Notes: a model not told the origin generated them from the letters alone. 64,000 bases of DNA from Cunninghamia lanceolata (GCA_027924645.1 BSBN01000213.1:33792501-33856500), one strand, 5' to 3'; counted from the stretch's first letter, positions 1-12,388 are shown. A program made the numbers and translations.

Positions 1-95
1 CATCGCTGACTGAAAAAAATGCCATGGGCGCCAAAAAATGCTTTAAAATTCCACCGCTATGTACATTCCCGCCCATCAGCGTGAGAAGTTCCGGA

Positions 96-373
96 TGACG
101 TCATCAGGATGTTTCGCTTCTGTATACTGGGGAAAAGAATGACAATCATCATCATCATATTCGCGAACCGGATCAGCAAATATGATCCTCTCTTGAAAGA
201 TCAGGATGATGATGATCATTAGGATATCCGGGGCTTTGGTGAACTTAGAATATGACGTCATCATCATATTCGCGAACCGGATCATGTTTTGGAAAATATC
301 CTGCCAAAGGGAAATGTGATGATGATGTCGTCCTAATATTTGCTTCTTCGTTTATCAGGTTAGGATGACGTCA
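96..373. promoter_or_regulatory. Cluster of TGACGTCA palindromes in the U3 leader
   Basis: Exact TGACGTCA occurs at 96-103, 253-260 and 366-373, among many TGATGATGATCATCATGATCATG-type stretches. The same palindrome occurs in the equivalent leader of the other LTRs at 21260-21267, 21375-21382 and 30908-30915. TGACGTCA holds the ACGT core and TGACG half-site recognised by plant bZIP/TGA factors. That these are working enhancer sites is inference. Confidence 0.45.
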
Positions 374-761
374 TCAGGATATTTGCAAAAGGTCATATTT
401 CTCGGCAGGAGGACATTACGAAATATCGGGTAGACAAACGAGATCATGATGATCTTGACAACATGACAGGATAAAAAATATGATGACCTCCTCATCGAAT
501 ATCATGATGACGTAATCATCATATTTTGTCTTCGGAGCATGAGGATGAGTTGAGGTCATCATTAGGTTAGCACTAGAGTGATTTTTAAAATATGATCATG
601 CTGTTGAGGAATGGAATATCACCCTCCCTTAAAAGATAGGGTGATCATCATGATCATGCAAAAGGAGATCAGGAGGATATGACAACGTCATCATCATATT
701 CGCGAACCGGATCAGCAAATATGATCCTCTCTTGAAAGATCAGGATGATGATGATCATCAG
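149..761. repeat. Repeated block with core CATATTCGCGAACCGGATCA
   Basis: A block of about 75 bp at 149-222 recurs nearly unchanged at 688-761, and its core recurs a third time near 256-285. Each starts in an ATCATCAT run, carries TTCGCGAACCGG, and in the two long copies continues through GATCCTCTC to GATGATGATGATCAT. I see no such triplication in the other two leaders of the family. Confidence 0.7.
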
Positions 762-2716
762 GATTTTGACATGCGCATGCAAATATGCAGATGGTGGATT
801 TTCTAAGCAGGGTGATATTATAATATCAGCATGATATTATAATATCAGGTGATGTTAAAATATCATGATGCTCGTTGTTATGAAATATCAGGTTATACTC
901 AAAACATGATGCTCATGATGCGCATAAGGTCATTTGACGGGTAAAACACACTATCACCTAAGATTGACGTCTGGATATTTCGACTGCATGATTTTATCAG
1001 GTGATAGATCAAGATCATGATGACCTTGACAACATGATTGAGGATATAAAAATATGATGATCACTTGCGATTATCAGGTTTGACCAAAACTTTGACTGTG
1101 CATAACTTCCACATATGGACGAATTTTCAAGTGATGTAAAAGGGAAACCTGCATGGAATTTCAAGCTCTTTCTAAATATGAGGTCACAGAAGCAAAATAT
1201 GAACTTTGACAAACTGACCTCATGATGATGATCTACCTCATCCTGACCTTCATGATGATGATGCACCTGACTCATTTTTACCAAACCGCCAGAAAGTAGA
1301 AAAACACAAGCAGAAGCAAAAAGCAAAGCGACAGCAGGGGTCCCCATTTTGCTAAGGAGCAACAATGGGGCGTGTTGTGAACATCACAACAATGTTGACA
1401 CCAGATGACCCGAGATATAGTGATTTACAATAACCAATCAAATGGTTCCATGTGACAGATCTACTTGATCATATCGATACAATGTATTATCATGATTGTT
1501 AACAAAGGTATAATGAACCGACCTCAGTCATTGGTCAATAGTTGACCATCCCGAAGGGTGATATCACCCTCATATTACAAATATCAGTCATGTTACCCAA
1601 CATCCCTAATCTCTACAAAGATCACCCTTCACATTAAATGTGATTCCAATGGTAGGTGGAGCCTTTAAAATTTCAAATACACTCGCCACTTGTCAACATC
1701 CATAGACGTCATGTGTCGATCAATGGACACAAATAAAAGACACTAAATGCACCCTAATTTGCCATACAAATTGGTTAAAGGTAATTTTTTGGGTTCATTT
1801 CAAATTACTATATGTTTAAACAAGAATTACAGAACTCCGGGAGATCAAGGCATCACTATATATTTCAAACGGAATGGGACCCACATCCAAATGGAATGGA
1901 GACAGTAATTACAATGCAATCACACTCATACATATATCAGCCATATAGTAAAAGGAAAGCGATTATCAGGTATGTAACTATTGTTGGCTAACAGGTTTGT
2001 CCTGGTCTAATATGTTTTGTTTTGACTCTATAACCCTTTCTTTCAAGAACAAATAAGTTAAACAACAAATGGGTGAACTATCAAAAATAATTCCCCTCTG
2101 AATTAAGGTACAACTCCCTTTAAAATCTTCAATGAATTCAAATTATTCTAATCATTTAGATACACTTTTAACCAGAAAGCATAGTTACATCATCATGCTA
2201 TGAATGTGATATCTTTCTTCTTTACAACATCATTGGGATAGAATACAGAGATTCCATCTTCAATAATAATTAGATATATAAATATGTATATTGCTGAACC
2301 AATAAATGATAAAACATATATGATGAGTTATCCAATGAAAGAACAATTACCACATGAAAGAAGAGTTTGCACAGAAACCTAATTTCAAATAACTTAAAAA
2401 CACAGATTTAAGACTACAACAATCATTTCTCTTTCTCATTCACAGATGAAAATGTTTTAGACAAACATCACATATATTGTAAAACAAAAAAAGTTTAGCT
2501 CCAAAATTCCTTGTATCTTCTCCTTAACTTTCTGTATATCAGTTTTAACAAATAAAAACATATATATAGTTACCCTAATTAACCGTTCTTTTAAACCTAG
2601 AGTTAAAACCAACTCTGACCCACACGGGATTTAGTTTCTTACAAGCTCATTGAAAGATAAAGTTTTTGAACATAATTCCAATTAAATAACTAAATAAAGA
2701 GATTATGCAAGAAAGA

Positions 2717-5700
2717 TCATGACTGGGGCAGCAGATTAGAATCTCTGGATTTACTTTGTTCAGTTGAGGAGACACGTTGAGCCTTCCACTCCTGAAATGC
2801 GGTAACAAATTCCTAGATTTTCGAGAAGTTAGGGATGCCAATGTGTTTAACCCTTGCTTTCTAGACATCTTTCTCTCTTCTAATTTTTGCCACTTTCTTC
2901 ACATGCTCCGAGAGTGCATCGACACAGAGATGAAGGAGTGATTCTACCTTTGATATTTGAGAAAAATCTTCAATTAATAGGTTATCATTTTCTTTAACAA
3001 AACTAATTTTCTCTCTGAAGGATTGAACCACAGTATCGATATCCTTTTTTGGCTCCCCATCATCTTTTATATATTTCACGTCAATACATTCCAGATCATG
3101 CTATAAGGACTGAGTAAACTCAGTTATCTCTTTAATCATTTTTGTAAATTCAATTCGCCCTTGCCTAGATACTGAGTTTCTCCATTCGATGTTTCTCTTG
3201 CTCACATACAGTATATCATTGTTCAGACTTGTTATATTCTTTTTTGATAAAATTTTTGTTACCCCATATTTCTGAACTTCATCAATTTGATTCATCACAT
3301 TCATCCATTTCCCTTCATCTTTTACCCACGAAGCATTCTGTGTTTTCAACTCTTCAATAGTAGCCATAGTTTCATCATATATACTTTTTAGTTCATTAAT
3401 GTACTCTGTGCCCTTCTGGATGATACCATCCAACCAATCGTCAAACACTCTGGTCACCATTTTGTTTCTATGTATCTGATCTAGCATTTTCTGATTGGCT
3501 GGAGATTTTGGGTCAAAAGATAGAGGTAGTTGAGAAATAGGTTGGGGATTTGGATTATGAATGGCATCAATATACTCTGCCATTGATTGTAAAGTCTGTT
3601 TCAACTCCCTCTTATCCTTTTCATCCTTCCAGGTATGGATGACTATCCTCTTGGTAGATGCTTCCAGGTGGTGTACATCCACAACATGTGATGTAGTCCC
3701 AAGATCTATTTTTTCTATTGTGAAATCCTGAACCGTGGGATCTTGAACTTCTTCATCAGTTGTTGGCCGGGCTATTTCTACACTCCAATTCCCTGTATTA
3801 CGGTCAATGTCTACCCTGGATGTGGTTTTCAGCCTTTTGGATTTAGGAGTCTTTCCTAGGCACTTGCTAACCATGTCCTCCAATGGCAATGAAAATGGAA
3901 CTATTTTTCTTCTATCACTAATTGAGCTTTCCAACCATTTTGGTGCAAGGGCCGAAACTTCTTTACTAGGATTCAGTTGTTCAGAAGGCACATTTGATAT
4001 CATCATTAGGTTGGCAGAATGTGAAGAAACCTCTGCTTGTTAGTTTGGACTGGTCTCTTCCACCATTGGTGAATCAAACCCTTTATCACCCATTGCTTCC
4101 CCCGAATCTTCTTCAGAGTTTAAATCCACAATTATTCTTTCTGAAATCTCCTTCTTCTTCCTACTTTTAGTCCTTAATCTGGTAGCATGAGGAGGTAGAA
4201 TAGTTGCACGGGTTTTCTTGGACTTTTTGATAACAGAACCCTTTCCAATTTTTGGCTTGAGAATACCTACATCACAGATAGTAATAAGCCAATTAGAAGA
4301 GCTTATTGGAGATGGTGATTCACCAATTGGTGCACATCGTTGGGAATCTTCATTTTGAACCTCCTTCAGTCTACATTCCCTTAATCATTTCTTAGTTCTC
4401 CTTATCACTGGAAGGGTTTTGACTTCAATCTGATCCTCTTCATCTCTATCCCAATCAACCTCTGGAATAGGTATCTGTTTTATTTGTTCAAAATGAGGAT
4501 CAATCACCTGTTCTTCATCATTAATTATTCCAGAGATATTCATACTTAGATTGAGTGTAACTATTTGCCCTAAGGAGAACCTGCACCAAAGCTTTCTTCT
4601 AACTTCAAATTCATCTAGACAATCCTCCCAATAGTCTTCTATCTAAGGAATGTGTGAAAATCCCATTCCAAAATCAAGATTGTCCCTAGCAAAACCTTTG
4701 CTGTCAAACTGGGGTTTGGTGTTATAGTACTAAAAATTAAACTTTTTTAGGTCTACCTCCAAATTTAAAGCATCAAAAATTGACTGACATGAATAGTGTC
4801 CAAGTTCAACGGGAAAAGATATACCAGATTCTTTCTTCATTGGAAATTTATTATCTACATGGGCTAACTGCCTGCAAACTTCTATCAATACAAAGCGGTC
4901 AAAAACATATCTGGGCAGCTTCTCTGGTTTGCCATCAAAACCAACTCTGATATATGTAAATTTGGGAAACTAGATGAAGAAACTACCATAAATACTGATT
5001 AGCTGCATGGCTTCATCAGACATCCTCTTATTAACATTGCCTGTCAATTCATAAGTCATCTTACTAGTAAAAACATCATTAACCCTTCTATAGTTTTCAT
5101 AACAATTTTGCATATGCAAATGTGAATAATAATCATAAATTTTGATATCTTCAACCAAGGATGCATGAGACAACCCTCTCCATTCTCTTGTAGATGCTAG
5201 GTAGTAAAAGAGATATGAAGACATATAAAAATCCTTATTCCCCAAATAATTACTCAAACCCAGATGCAAACATTCGGCTATGATTTCTGCCCAATCCAAA
5301 TACTGTTCTCCTTGGAGGATCACCTGAATGAAGAAATACATCCAGTCCTCCCAATAAAATGCCTGGGAGTTACCCTTTAGCCTGTGTAGCAATACCATAA
5401 TATCCTTTACTTCCGATATCATGTGTTCTGTTGTTAGCGGTTTGGGTAGTCTTGAACCTCCCTTTTGAAATTTCAATAGCCAATTTCTTGCAATTACACT
5501 CCTGTAGTTTGATTTCTTCAATGAAAAATAGCTATAAGAAGAAATAATATTAAGATCAGAATATGGCTCCTTAGGTGGAATTTTCATCACAGCCATTAGG
5601 GTTTGTCTATTGACTAGTAGTAACACATTGCCATCTGTAGTTCTGATACACCTATTTTGGGGGTCATATCTGCTCATACATTTCAAAACTAATTCAGGGC

Positions 5701-5897
5701 ATTGTACCACCATGGGAAAGGCTGCAGCTTCGACTAAACCACTTTCTACTATTTTCTCCATCATAGGAGTTGACATAGGATTTTTAACCCTCCTTAAAAT
5801 CCTCTAAATCATATTGAGCTAGAGAGGTATCCCTGAATTTAGGAAGAGAACAAACAAGGCTAGGACCATGTTCGGAACCATGACAAGTAGATTTCAT
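2717..5897 (-). pseudogene. ORF-X, divergent subfamily copy A (broken by TAG stops)
   Basis: A reading frame of about 1,060 codons from an ATG at 5897 to TGA at 2717. The first about 40 codons are in another frame than the rest (shift near 5800). Premature stops include TAG at 4970, 3104 and 2861, TAG within 4640-4735, a TGA near 4390 and a TAA near 4040. The N-terminal half shares motifs with the ORF-X copies at 25768-30078 and 45650-48709: an EDWM block, a YMSSYLFYYLA-type stretch, and IEDYWEDC with DE and RR following. The C-terminal third is Lys/Glu-rich and probably coiled coil. The function is unknown. It lies within a solo LTR and has no gag or pol. Confidence 0.7.
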
Positions 5898-6409
5898 GGC
5901 TACAGATTGGATAGATATAATGAAAAATACTTTGAACTTCTCTAATTATACCATAAACTCAAAATGATTCTCCTTTCCAACAAAGTAATGGAATCAGCTA
6001 TAGGAAAAGTCAAACTCACCTTCAATGGATCAAAAATTACAGTGAAACTGGGCAATAAAAATCTTATACCTCTAGCGCTACTCTCCTTTTACATCACCCT
6101 GTGTGTTTACTGTTAAAAATGGCCTGTCCTTTCTCAATAAAAGGCATAGAATCAGGTCGAATAATTATTGGATCAATTAACTTGTGCTGAACTTGCTTGA
6201 TAGGATGCAAATTTTGACAGGTGCATTAATTGCAAGTAGTTCTCTCACATGACCTTAATGTGTAATGATTACTCATAGCCTCTCCAAAGTTAGAACTTTC
6301 CATTTCATAAAACATTTCGGATATATTTCCCTCTAAATGATTTACTTCTTTTAAAATCTCCCACAAATTTTGACTTAAAGAAGACTTCGAGAAAAGTGGG
6401 ACTAAAGTC

Positions 6410-6720
6410 ACGGAATGTTGAACCTTTGAACCTTTGAACTCCCAAAATGAGGTTCAACTTGAAGGTTCAAAAATACAAATTGAGTTACATAAATGGACCA
6501 ACAGTTCACAACTTTTCAAGAAACATCGAACCGTTGAACTCTTGAACCTTGAAAAGGGTTCAAGTTCAACCAGAAGGTTCAAAGGTACAAATTGAATTAC
6601 ACAAGGGGACTAAGTGTACACGACTCCTTAAGAAGCATTGAATATTGAACTCTTGAACCATTGAACTCTTGAACCTGGAAAAGGGTTCAAGTTCAAAGGT
6701 CAAATTCTTCAGTAATTTCA
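6410..6720 (-). repeat. Imperfect tandem repeat rich in TTGAACC/GGTTCAA in the solo-LTR leader
   Basis: At least two units of about 110-150 bp repeat the order GGTTCAA, TTGAACTTGAACCCTTTTC, GGTTCAAGAGTTCAA, then TGTAAYTCAATTTGTA. The other solo LTR has a shorter GAAGGTTCAAAGTTTC stretch near 45110 in its leader. No coding capacity is visible. Confidence 0.6.
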
Positions 6721-7057
6721 CATATAAGATGACAGGTGAATGAACTTTTAAAGACAAAGAGCTGACTTCAGAAACAAACATATAACCAATAAGGAAAGAT
6801 GGTGGGTCAACTTTTGCTTAGGGAAGGTTCACGAAAAATTGAATAAGGGTGAATTAAAGGTAACAACTGTGAAACCCTCCTTTTGTCATTTATGGTAAAT
6901 CATGAGGTAAAAACATTTTTACAGATTTGATTAACATGATGATGCATAAAACAAACTAGAATGATAGGATTATCACCATGAAATGCATGTGATTACTAAA
7001 CCACTGCTGCCCATGACACGTTAGGGTAAGATATGCATGTTTTTATTGCAAGATCTA

Positions 7058-10000
7058 ATGGTAATCAGAAAGAACCGATCCAACATTGAGTTTTTAAAGC
7101 CCATGTTTGTGCAGCCAGAGGGAACAATGTTCAGATATGGACAAATCAATGATATGCATCAAGGAAGTATTGATCTTGATAAATGGACGGTGAGACTTGA
7201 GAAAGGAAGTGGAAACCCTCTACTCATGAGTATATACAGTTCAGGGATGTGGAATGTTGGCAGATTTCCATATGCAATGGAAGCCACAGAGCTAGTGATA
7301 GAATATGCTCAAAACTACAATAAAGAGACAAGAAAGGTAGAGAAGCATGGGAGAGTTTATGCAGACTTCTCAGTTGCAGGAATCACCTCAGCCTTCAACC
7401 TACCTAAGGGGCCCAATGTAGTTCGATTAAACCTAGGTAGATTGGAAAAGGAATATTGTAGCAACTAGAAAGAGGCAAGAAGGATCATGTATTAGTGGAG
7501 ATCCAAGAGTAGCACATATAATGCCTCAGCCAAACTTCCTGTGTATCTCTTTAAGTTTGACTTTGCTCCTGAATATCAATACATGATGACAATGCTCAGC
7601 TAGATGACAGGGAGAGCAAATGCTGGAGCCTTTGAGAATTGGATGTATGGTATCATCCAGATAGTGGAACATATAGATGACAAACCCCTATGGGTCAAAA
7701 TCATAAGTGACAGTTTAGATGAAGGAATGAGGAGGCTAGGAGGAAAGGTGAACATGTTTCATATGACTTATTATGTTGTATATGCCTGTGCATTTAGAGG
7801 CACATTCAATGGCTTGCACACAGTAGGTAGGGTTGGAGATAACCCTGGGGATGTGAACATTACCCACAGTTGAAAAGAAGAGAATCTCTCCAAAACTACA
7901 AGATAGTGAATGACTCTTCCATGCATCTTGTTAGGACCATGGAAGAAAATAGAAAAAAAAGATTAAGTGTAGAAGCACAAGCTATTATATACAAGCATGG
8001 GGATTGGTTTATTCAATTCCCCACATTTTCATATACGAGGATAGAAGGGTTTACTGGGCAACCTCTCATGCTACCTAGATATCCAACTGACCAATTCATT
8101 TTGATGGAATTTGCTAGACAGATCCTGCCTTCAGCGGAGGCTCATATTGCAAACAGAAAGATTTCGCATGTTTTGTTTCCAATCTTCATCGGCTGGTATA
8201 TGTGTCTAGATAGAGAAAGTGTTAGGGATGTAATTGGAGGATTAAACTTAATGTGCTTGCAGCCTTTTCCACTGGCTAGACCCTATGAGCCATATGACAG
8301 GATGTATGCATTAATTGGGAAGCCCATACATCAAAAGCACCTTTAAGACTATTGGGCTAATTGCGATGATGAAGTAGAAGTTAGAAGGAGGAATTATCAG
8401 AGGCTCACTCTAAATTAGATACGCACCTTTGACTGCATATCAGTGCTTGCTTAGTCTCACGAAGATGATGGTAAGATCATGTCTCATGAATATGAGGACA
8501 AGAGGGTGTACAATGAAACAAAATCAGCCCCTGACTTGAGTCAACCAAAGTTGACTTCACTAGATCAAATAATGCTAAAGGTCATTCAATTGACCCAATG
8601 TTGGGTGGATGTTGAAGTCAACAAATTGAAAAAGAGAGGCATAGCCCTTACAAAGGACAATAAAAGGAAAATATAGGAGTTATATGAGGAGGAACATGAT
8701 GATTTCCTCAAAGAGAAAAGGCAATCAAATGGAGAAAGACAACCAAGTGAAGAAAAGAAGCAGGATAAAAATAAGAAAGGGACCCCTGTGTCTAGAGTGG
8801 TGATCATTAGGCGACCCCAACCAAAGGGAGATGTAGTGTCTACCTCAGCTGCAACATCACCCCATACAACTGCTAAACAAAAGAAACCTGCTGTCATACC
8901 TGCTCCTGTTATCATAGAAGAGGAGGAAGAACCCTCAGATGATGACCTCTTAATCAAGAGTAAAAAGAAGAAAGTTCCAATCCCACCTCAAAAGAAACAA
9001 AAGACTATAATGAGAGGAAATGTGGATATAAGTCCTATGCTATTGAGGGGAGATGGTGGTCAAGGTATTCTAAAGAATTTGCAACATGAAGTTCCCATCC
9101 CTAACATTGTACAATTCAAGATTGAGAAGGTAGAGGAACAAAGAGAAGAGAGGCAAAGTGCAAGGAAGGAGCCACCTTTTCCATTGGATGATACCGTAGA
9201 TTTATCTGATGATGTAGTTAATGATGTTTCTGCTCAAAAGATGGAGACATTGGTGGAAAACACAAAGATGAACCTTTATGACACTCCCCAAGTTCAAAAG
9301 GAAGCCCATTAGGAGGTTGAAATGGAAGAAATAGAAGAAGAAATCCCTAAGTTGGTAGCCCAACAAATTGGATTAACAAATTTGTTTGATCAAGTCACCA
9401 GCCCTGCTGCCATAGACCTAGCATATTAGGGTGATGAGGGTCAAGATAAAGATAAAGATCTACCTCTGAAACAAGAGAAGGTGGAAATCAATGTGCATAT
9501 GAAGAGTGATAAGGAGATGCTTGATAAAGATAAAGATTAGGATAATGCACCAGCATCAGAAGAAAGAATAAATGAAAAGGAAGTGGATAAAACTCAGGAC
9601 CTTGGAGAGGGAGATGTATCAAAAGATAAAGAATAGAGTCTCCAACAAGGTAGTGATGATCATAAAAGGAAACAGAGAATGTGACCAAGGATGATCAGGG
9701 TGATCACCTGGATAAAACAGATAAAAATGTCCAAAGTCCTTAGGAGGATCAAGTGCAACAGAACATGCAAGAGCAAAATGTAAATGCATCATAAGAACCT
9801 ACTGCACAACAAGAGATCTCTCATGAGAAAGTGCATGAGGAAGAATAGGGAAAAGAAATTTCCCCACCAAGGGTAGAGCAGAATGCAGAATCTCAGCATG
9901 CTCACATTGAGTAGACTGACAAACAAGGACCCCTTGTTGGTGACATACCATATTGGTTATAGAAGGAAATAATTCTACCATAGGTCACTGATGTGTCTCA

Positions 10001-11193
10001 TTTTAATGTTTCTACTTTATTTTCAGATAATATGATTAAACCCAAAAGAAAGGCAAGATCTACATCCGCCATCAAGAGAGATCCTACCACCGGAAGGAGG
10101 ACAACTCAGGTAGCTCTGCCAATAGTAGATAAGGCGAAAGGAGAGATAAATATCGATGAATTTCAAATAGCTGATATTGACCTATGCTTTGCTACTGAAG
10201 AGCAGGAAGGCCAAGAGGCCAAAGACATAATTGATTCTCTGATGAAAAATGTAAAGAAGGAGAAGGACAAAAATAAGATGCACAAGGAGCACATTGCCCA
10301 ATTGCATACATTCATAAAAAGGTTAATTGACCCTAACCACATGCCAACTGACATAGCCACTCCTTTGACCATTATATCTCAGGAGGAGGTCACAGGTCTA
10401 GACATCATGAAGCATAAGGCTCATGTGGTAGATAATTGGTTTGTTCTTTTCATGACTGAAGCAGAAAAAGTGATAAAGACATCCCTGTCTAACTAGACCT
10501 TCCGCAACACATTGATGAACATGGTGGATAAACTTCAAAAGAAGGTGGCATAGAGATCCATCATAGTGGATAAACATCTGGATTCCCTGGTGGAGATGAG
10601 GCACATAGACATGCAGGTGCTTATATATAATCAGGTATTTGACAACAATACTACACAGTTGTTAGACACATGGTATGAAGATACTAGGTTTGAAAGTGAT
10701 ATCTTGAAAAGATGCAATGCCAAGCTCAGAGATATTAGTGTTATATTGCATCATCTTATGGCCAAGAAGGCAAATACCTTGGAAGCTCTAGAAGGTAATG
10801 TAGAAGGAAAGATAGAAAATTAGGATGTTGATTTTCCAATTCAGGCCTTCCAAAATAATTTCAAACAGGCGATGGATGATCCCTCTCCATCATATGACAA
10901 AGGATCTAGTCAACAAGGCTATGAGGATGAAATCCAAGGTGGAGGCATATAATGAGACCTTAAATAGTAGAAAGAGTAAGTGGTCTGCACTGCAAACACA
11001 ATTCCATTCCCAAGAGCATGCTGCGGTAAAAGCTAGAGTCCAAGATGGGGGAGAGATTGAAAGAATAATGCAGGTGTATGAACCAATCAGGGAGAGTATC
11101 ATCATACATGTAGGAGATGACCCTCATACAGATGAGGAAGATGAAGAAGATGAGGAAGATGAAGAAGATGATAATGAAGAAGAAGAAGAGTAA
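7058..11193 (+). pseudogene. ORF-X in element 1's 5' LTR
   Basis: The ATG at 7058 aligns with 22229 and 30078 in the other LTRs. The frame runs about 4.1 kb to TAA at 11191-11193, broken by many TAG codons (7466, 7493, 7601, 9310, 9538, near 10498 and 10820), a TAA at 8344 and several frameshifts, including a 10-nt loss near 7860 relative to the 3' LTR copy. N-terminal part: MWNxGRFPYAMEATELVIE-type block, NWMYGIIQ, then a broken version of the EDYWADC region. Middle: low-complexity Lys/Glu/Pro/Asp. C-terminus: helical, ending in a Glu/Asp run (about 11137-11190). The upstream intron acceptor reads TTGCAAG, so the TTGCAGG of the sister copy is damaged. Product function unknown. Confidence 0.75.
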
Positions 11194-11378
11194 GGATGCA
11201 TAATGACAAGGTCATATGCATAATGAGACAAAAAGTGACCGAGTCCTACCAGATGGTTGCCAGCTAGCAACCTGTGCCATGTTGACATATGTTGACTGAG
11301 TCAAGAGAGATATGGACCATTGATTTAGATAGACAAATCTTGATCATTGGATCAATGTAACCGCCTCCTCTCTTTGTT

Positions 11379-11388
11379 CTATAAAAGG
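11379..11388 (+). promoter_or_regulatory. TATA box near the LTR 3' part (candidate genomic-RNA promoter)
   Basis: CTATAAAAGG lies downstream of ORF-X and 985 bp before the LTR end. The diverged element 2 LTR has the same TTCTATAAAAGG at 25617-25608 (minus), 829 bp before its end. Conservation in an otherwise variable region supports a core promoter that would feed transcripts into the PBS and gag. Confidence 0.55.
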
Positions 11389-11581
11389 AGATGGAGTACA
11401 AATTATAGCATTATTAGAGACTTAATTGAGATAGGATTGTTGAATGTCATGATAATTTCTCAAGATAGATTGTAAATGTGCATGCTTTTGAATACTAATG
11501 AAATAGAGATAAGATTACATACAATCATAAATTTTGAGTAATCTTGTGAATGTCATCTAGATATTTCACTATGATGTGTTT

Positions 11582-11601
11582 CATCCCTTGGAGTGCATGT
11601 C
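11582..11601 (+). other. 20-bp island conserved between LTR subfamilies
   Basis: CATCCCTTGGAGTGCATGTC is identical at 25411-25392 (minus) in element 2 and nearly so at 38095-38114, while flanking bases differ more. It lies about 200 bp downstream of the LTR TATA box, so within the predicted RNA leader or R region. Confidence 0.5.
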
Positions 11602-12368
11602 AATTTGTGGATATTGTTGTCATTCTTTACCCTAGAAGATTAGCATCAACTGTGTGAAGTTGTGGAATGGCTTGACAACACATGGTTTGATTTCATCTCT
11701 GTTTTGTGAAATATTAAATGCTGCATATGGATCGACTGTCAAAGACTCATTTAGTTTTAGTAAATTTAGAATGTTTGAGTCTATTTTCTTAAATTTCATT
11801 ACAATAATCTCCATAATTTCAAATATACATAGAATCTTAGGAAAAAATACATAAAATATGCTGACATTCTGAAGGAAAATGAATATTAATAGCATATTTG
11901 AACTAACTACATGCATAATTGAAGATATCATGCAAAGGCATATAAATGACAATAGTAATCATGCAAATGTTAGCTTATAGGAACATTATTTGAACAAATT
12001 CATAGTGTAGAAGTGAAAATAATCAATTACAGTTGATGATCAGAAGAATTGATCAAACTTATCAAAGATCATCATCATCTGTAGAATATAGTAGAACTAA
12101 TCTTGTTTGTGAAGTGATTTACAGGAAACAGGTGTAGAATCAAATGTGTAGACATCGGTTCATGATAGCAAAACAATGTAAGGCCCCTTGAATGGAAAAC
12201 AACATATCACATCAACCTCTGAGTAATGTCAAATGATCATGAGCTGATCAACAGAGACTTGGAGTCATCAATTCATTCCAAATTGATCATACTTTTCAAG
12301 ATATTAAAGGTTTGTTGTATAAACTTTTATGCATGTTGTTATGACTAACAATCATCATCAACATAAAT

Positions 12369-12388
12369 TGGCACTAGAAGGAGGGCCT
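12369..12388 (+). promoter_or_regulatory. Candidate primer binding site of element 1, with leader to gag
   Basis: Five bases after the LTR end CAACA (12363) comes TGGCACTAGAAGGAGGGCC. The TGG start and position fit a primer binding site (complement of a tRNA 3' CCA end). I could not assign the tRNA. About 0.46-0.7 kb of leader with no convincing ORF follows before gag. Confidence 0.5.

Larger units (their letters stand above)
1..1391 (-). mobile_element. 5' part of a giant LTR (third copy of the ORF-X family), cut by the window edge
   Basis: Read on the minus strand this starts at 1391 with TGTTGTG, the same start as the LTRs at 20747 (plus) and 31554 (minus), and follows the minus-strand copy through the hairpin, the GCGGTTTGGTAAAA block and the ATGATGACGTCATC-rich leader. 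Just right of 1391 the sequence jumps to the middle of a plus-strand LTR (matching 21444 onward). So this LTR is inserted in element 1's 5' LTR, and its start coincides with an insertion junction, which supports TGTTGTG as the true LTR end. The rest, including its ORF-X, lies left of the window. Small ORFs here are not convincing genes. Confidence 0.75.
1982..6865 (-). mobile_element. Solo LTR (4,884 bp) of a divergent ORF-X subfamily, inserted in element 1's LTR intron
   Basis: On the minus strand it starts TGTTACC (6865) and ends TTAGCCAACA (1982). It is flanked by ACTAT (1977-1981) and ACTGT (6866-6870), where the uninterrupted copy has a single GTAACTGTGAAACC; the one mismatch is a CTG to CTA transition. 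I see no direct repeat between its two ends and no gag or pol, so it is not a full LTR element. TG...CA ends, a 5-bp duplication and one ORF-X fit a solo LTR whose ORF sits inside the LTR. It resembles 44800-49620 in size, ends and ORF. A non-LTR explanation (a DNA transposon with very short inverted ends) is less likely. Confidence 0.65.
1392..12363 (+). mobile_element. Element 1 5' LTR (start missing; interrupted by a solo LTR)
   Basis: 1392-1976 matches 21444-22036 of the 3' LTR (ACACCAGATGAC through GTATGTAACT), and from 6866 it resumes where the 3' LTR continues at 22037 (GTGAAACCCTCC). ORF-X follows at 7058-11193, then a TATA box, and the LTR ends CATCATCAACA at 12363. The same CAACA end closes the LTRs at 24789 (minus) and 38858 (plus), both abutting foreign sequence. 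About 6.1 kb of this LTR remains once the insertion is discounted. Confidence 0.7.

Noticed and set aside
76..1365. Small ORFs in the palindrome-rich leader
   Set aside because: Products are simple repeats of His, Asp or Ile from GATGAT/CATCAT runs; the region is LTR leader.
2717..5897. ORF-X copies as a cluster of related host genes
   Set aside because: Every copy lies between TG...CA-type ends, three of them beside gag-pol, and all carry premature stops; five repeats in nested transposons fit mobile DNA, not a gene family cluster.
1982..6865. DNA transposon or Helitron explanation for the 4.8-4.9 kb ORF-X units
   Set aside because: No long inverted repeats, no transposase, and 5-bp duplications with TG...CA ends match LTR integration. 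Not fully excluded, as ends are only 4-5 bp inverted.
7058..11193. ORF-X as an envelope-like gene
   Set aside because: Position after pol and an upstream intron suggested it, but no signal peptide or membrane segment is visible, and the ORF is inside the LTR.
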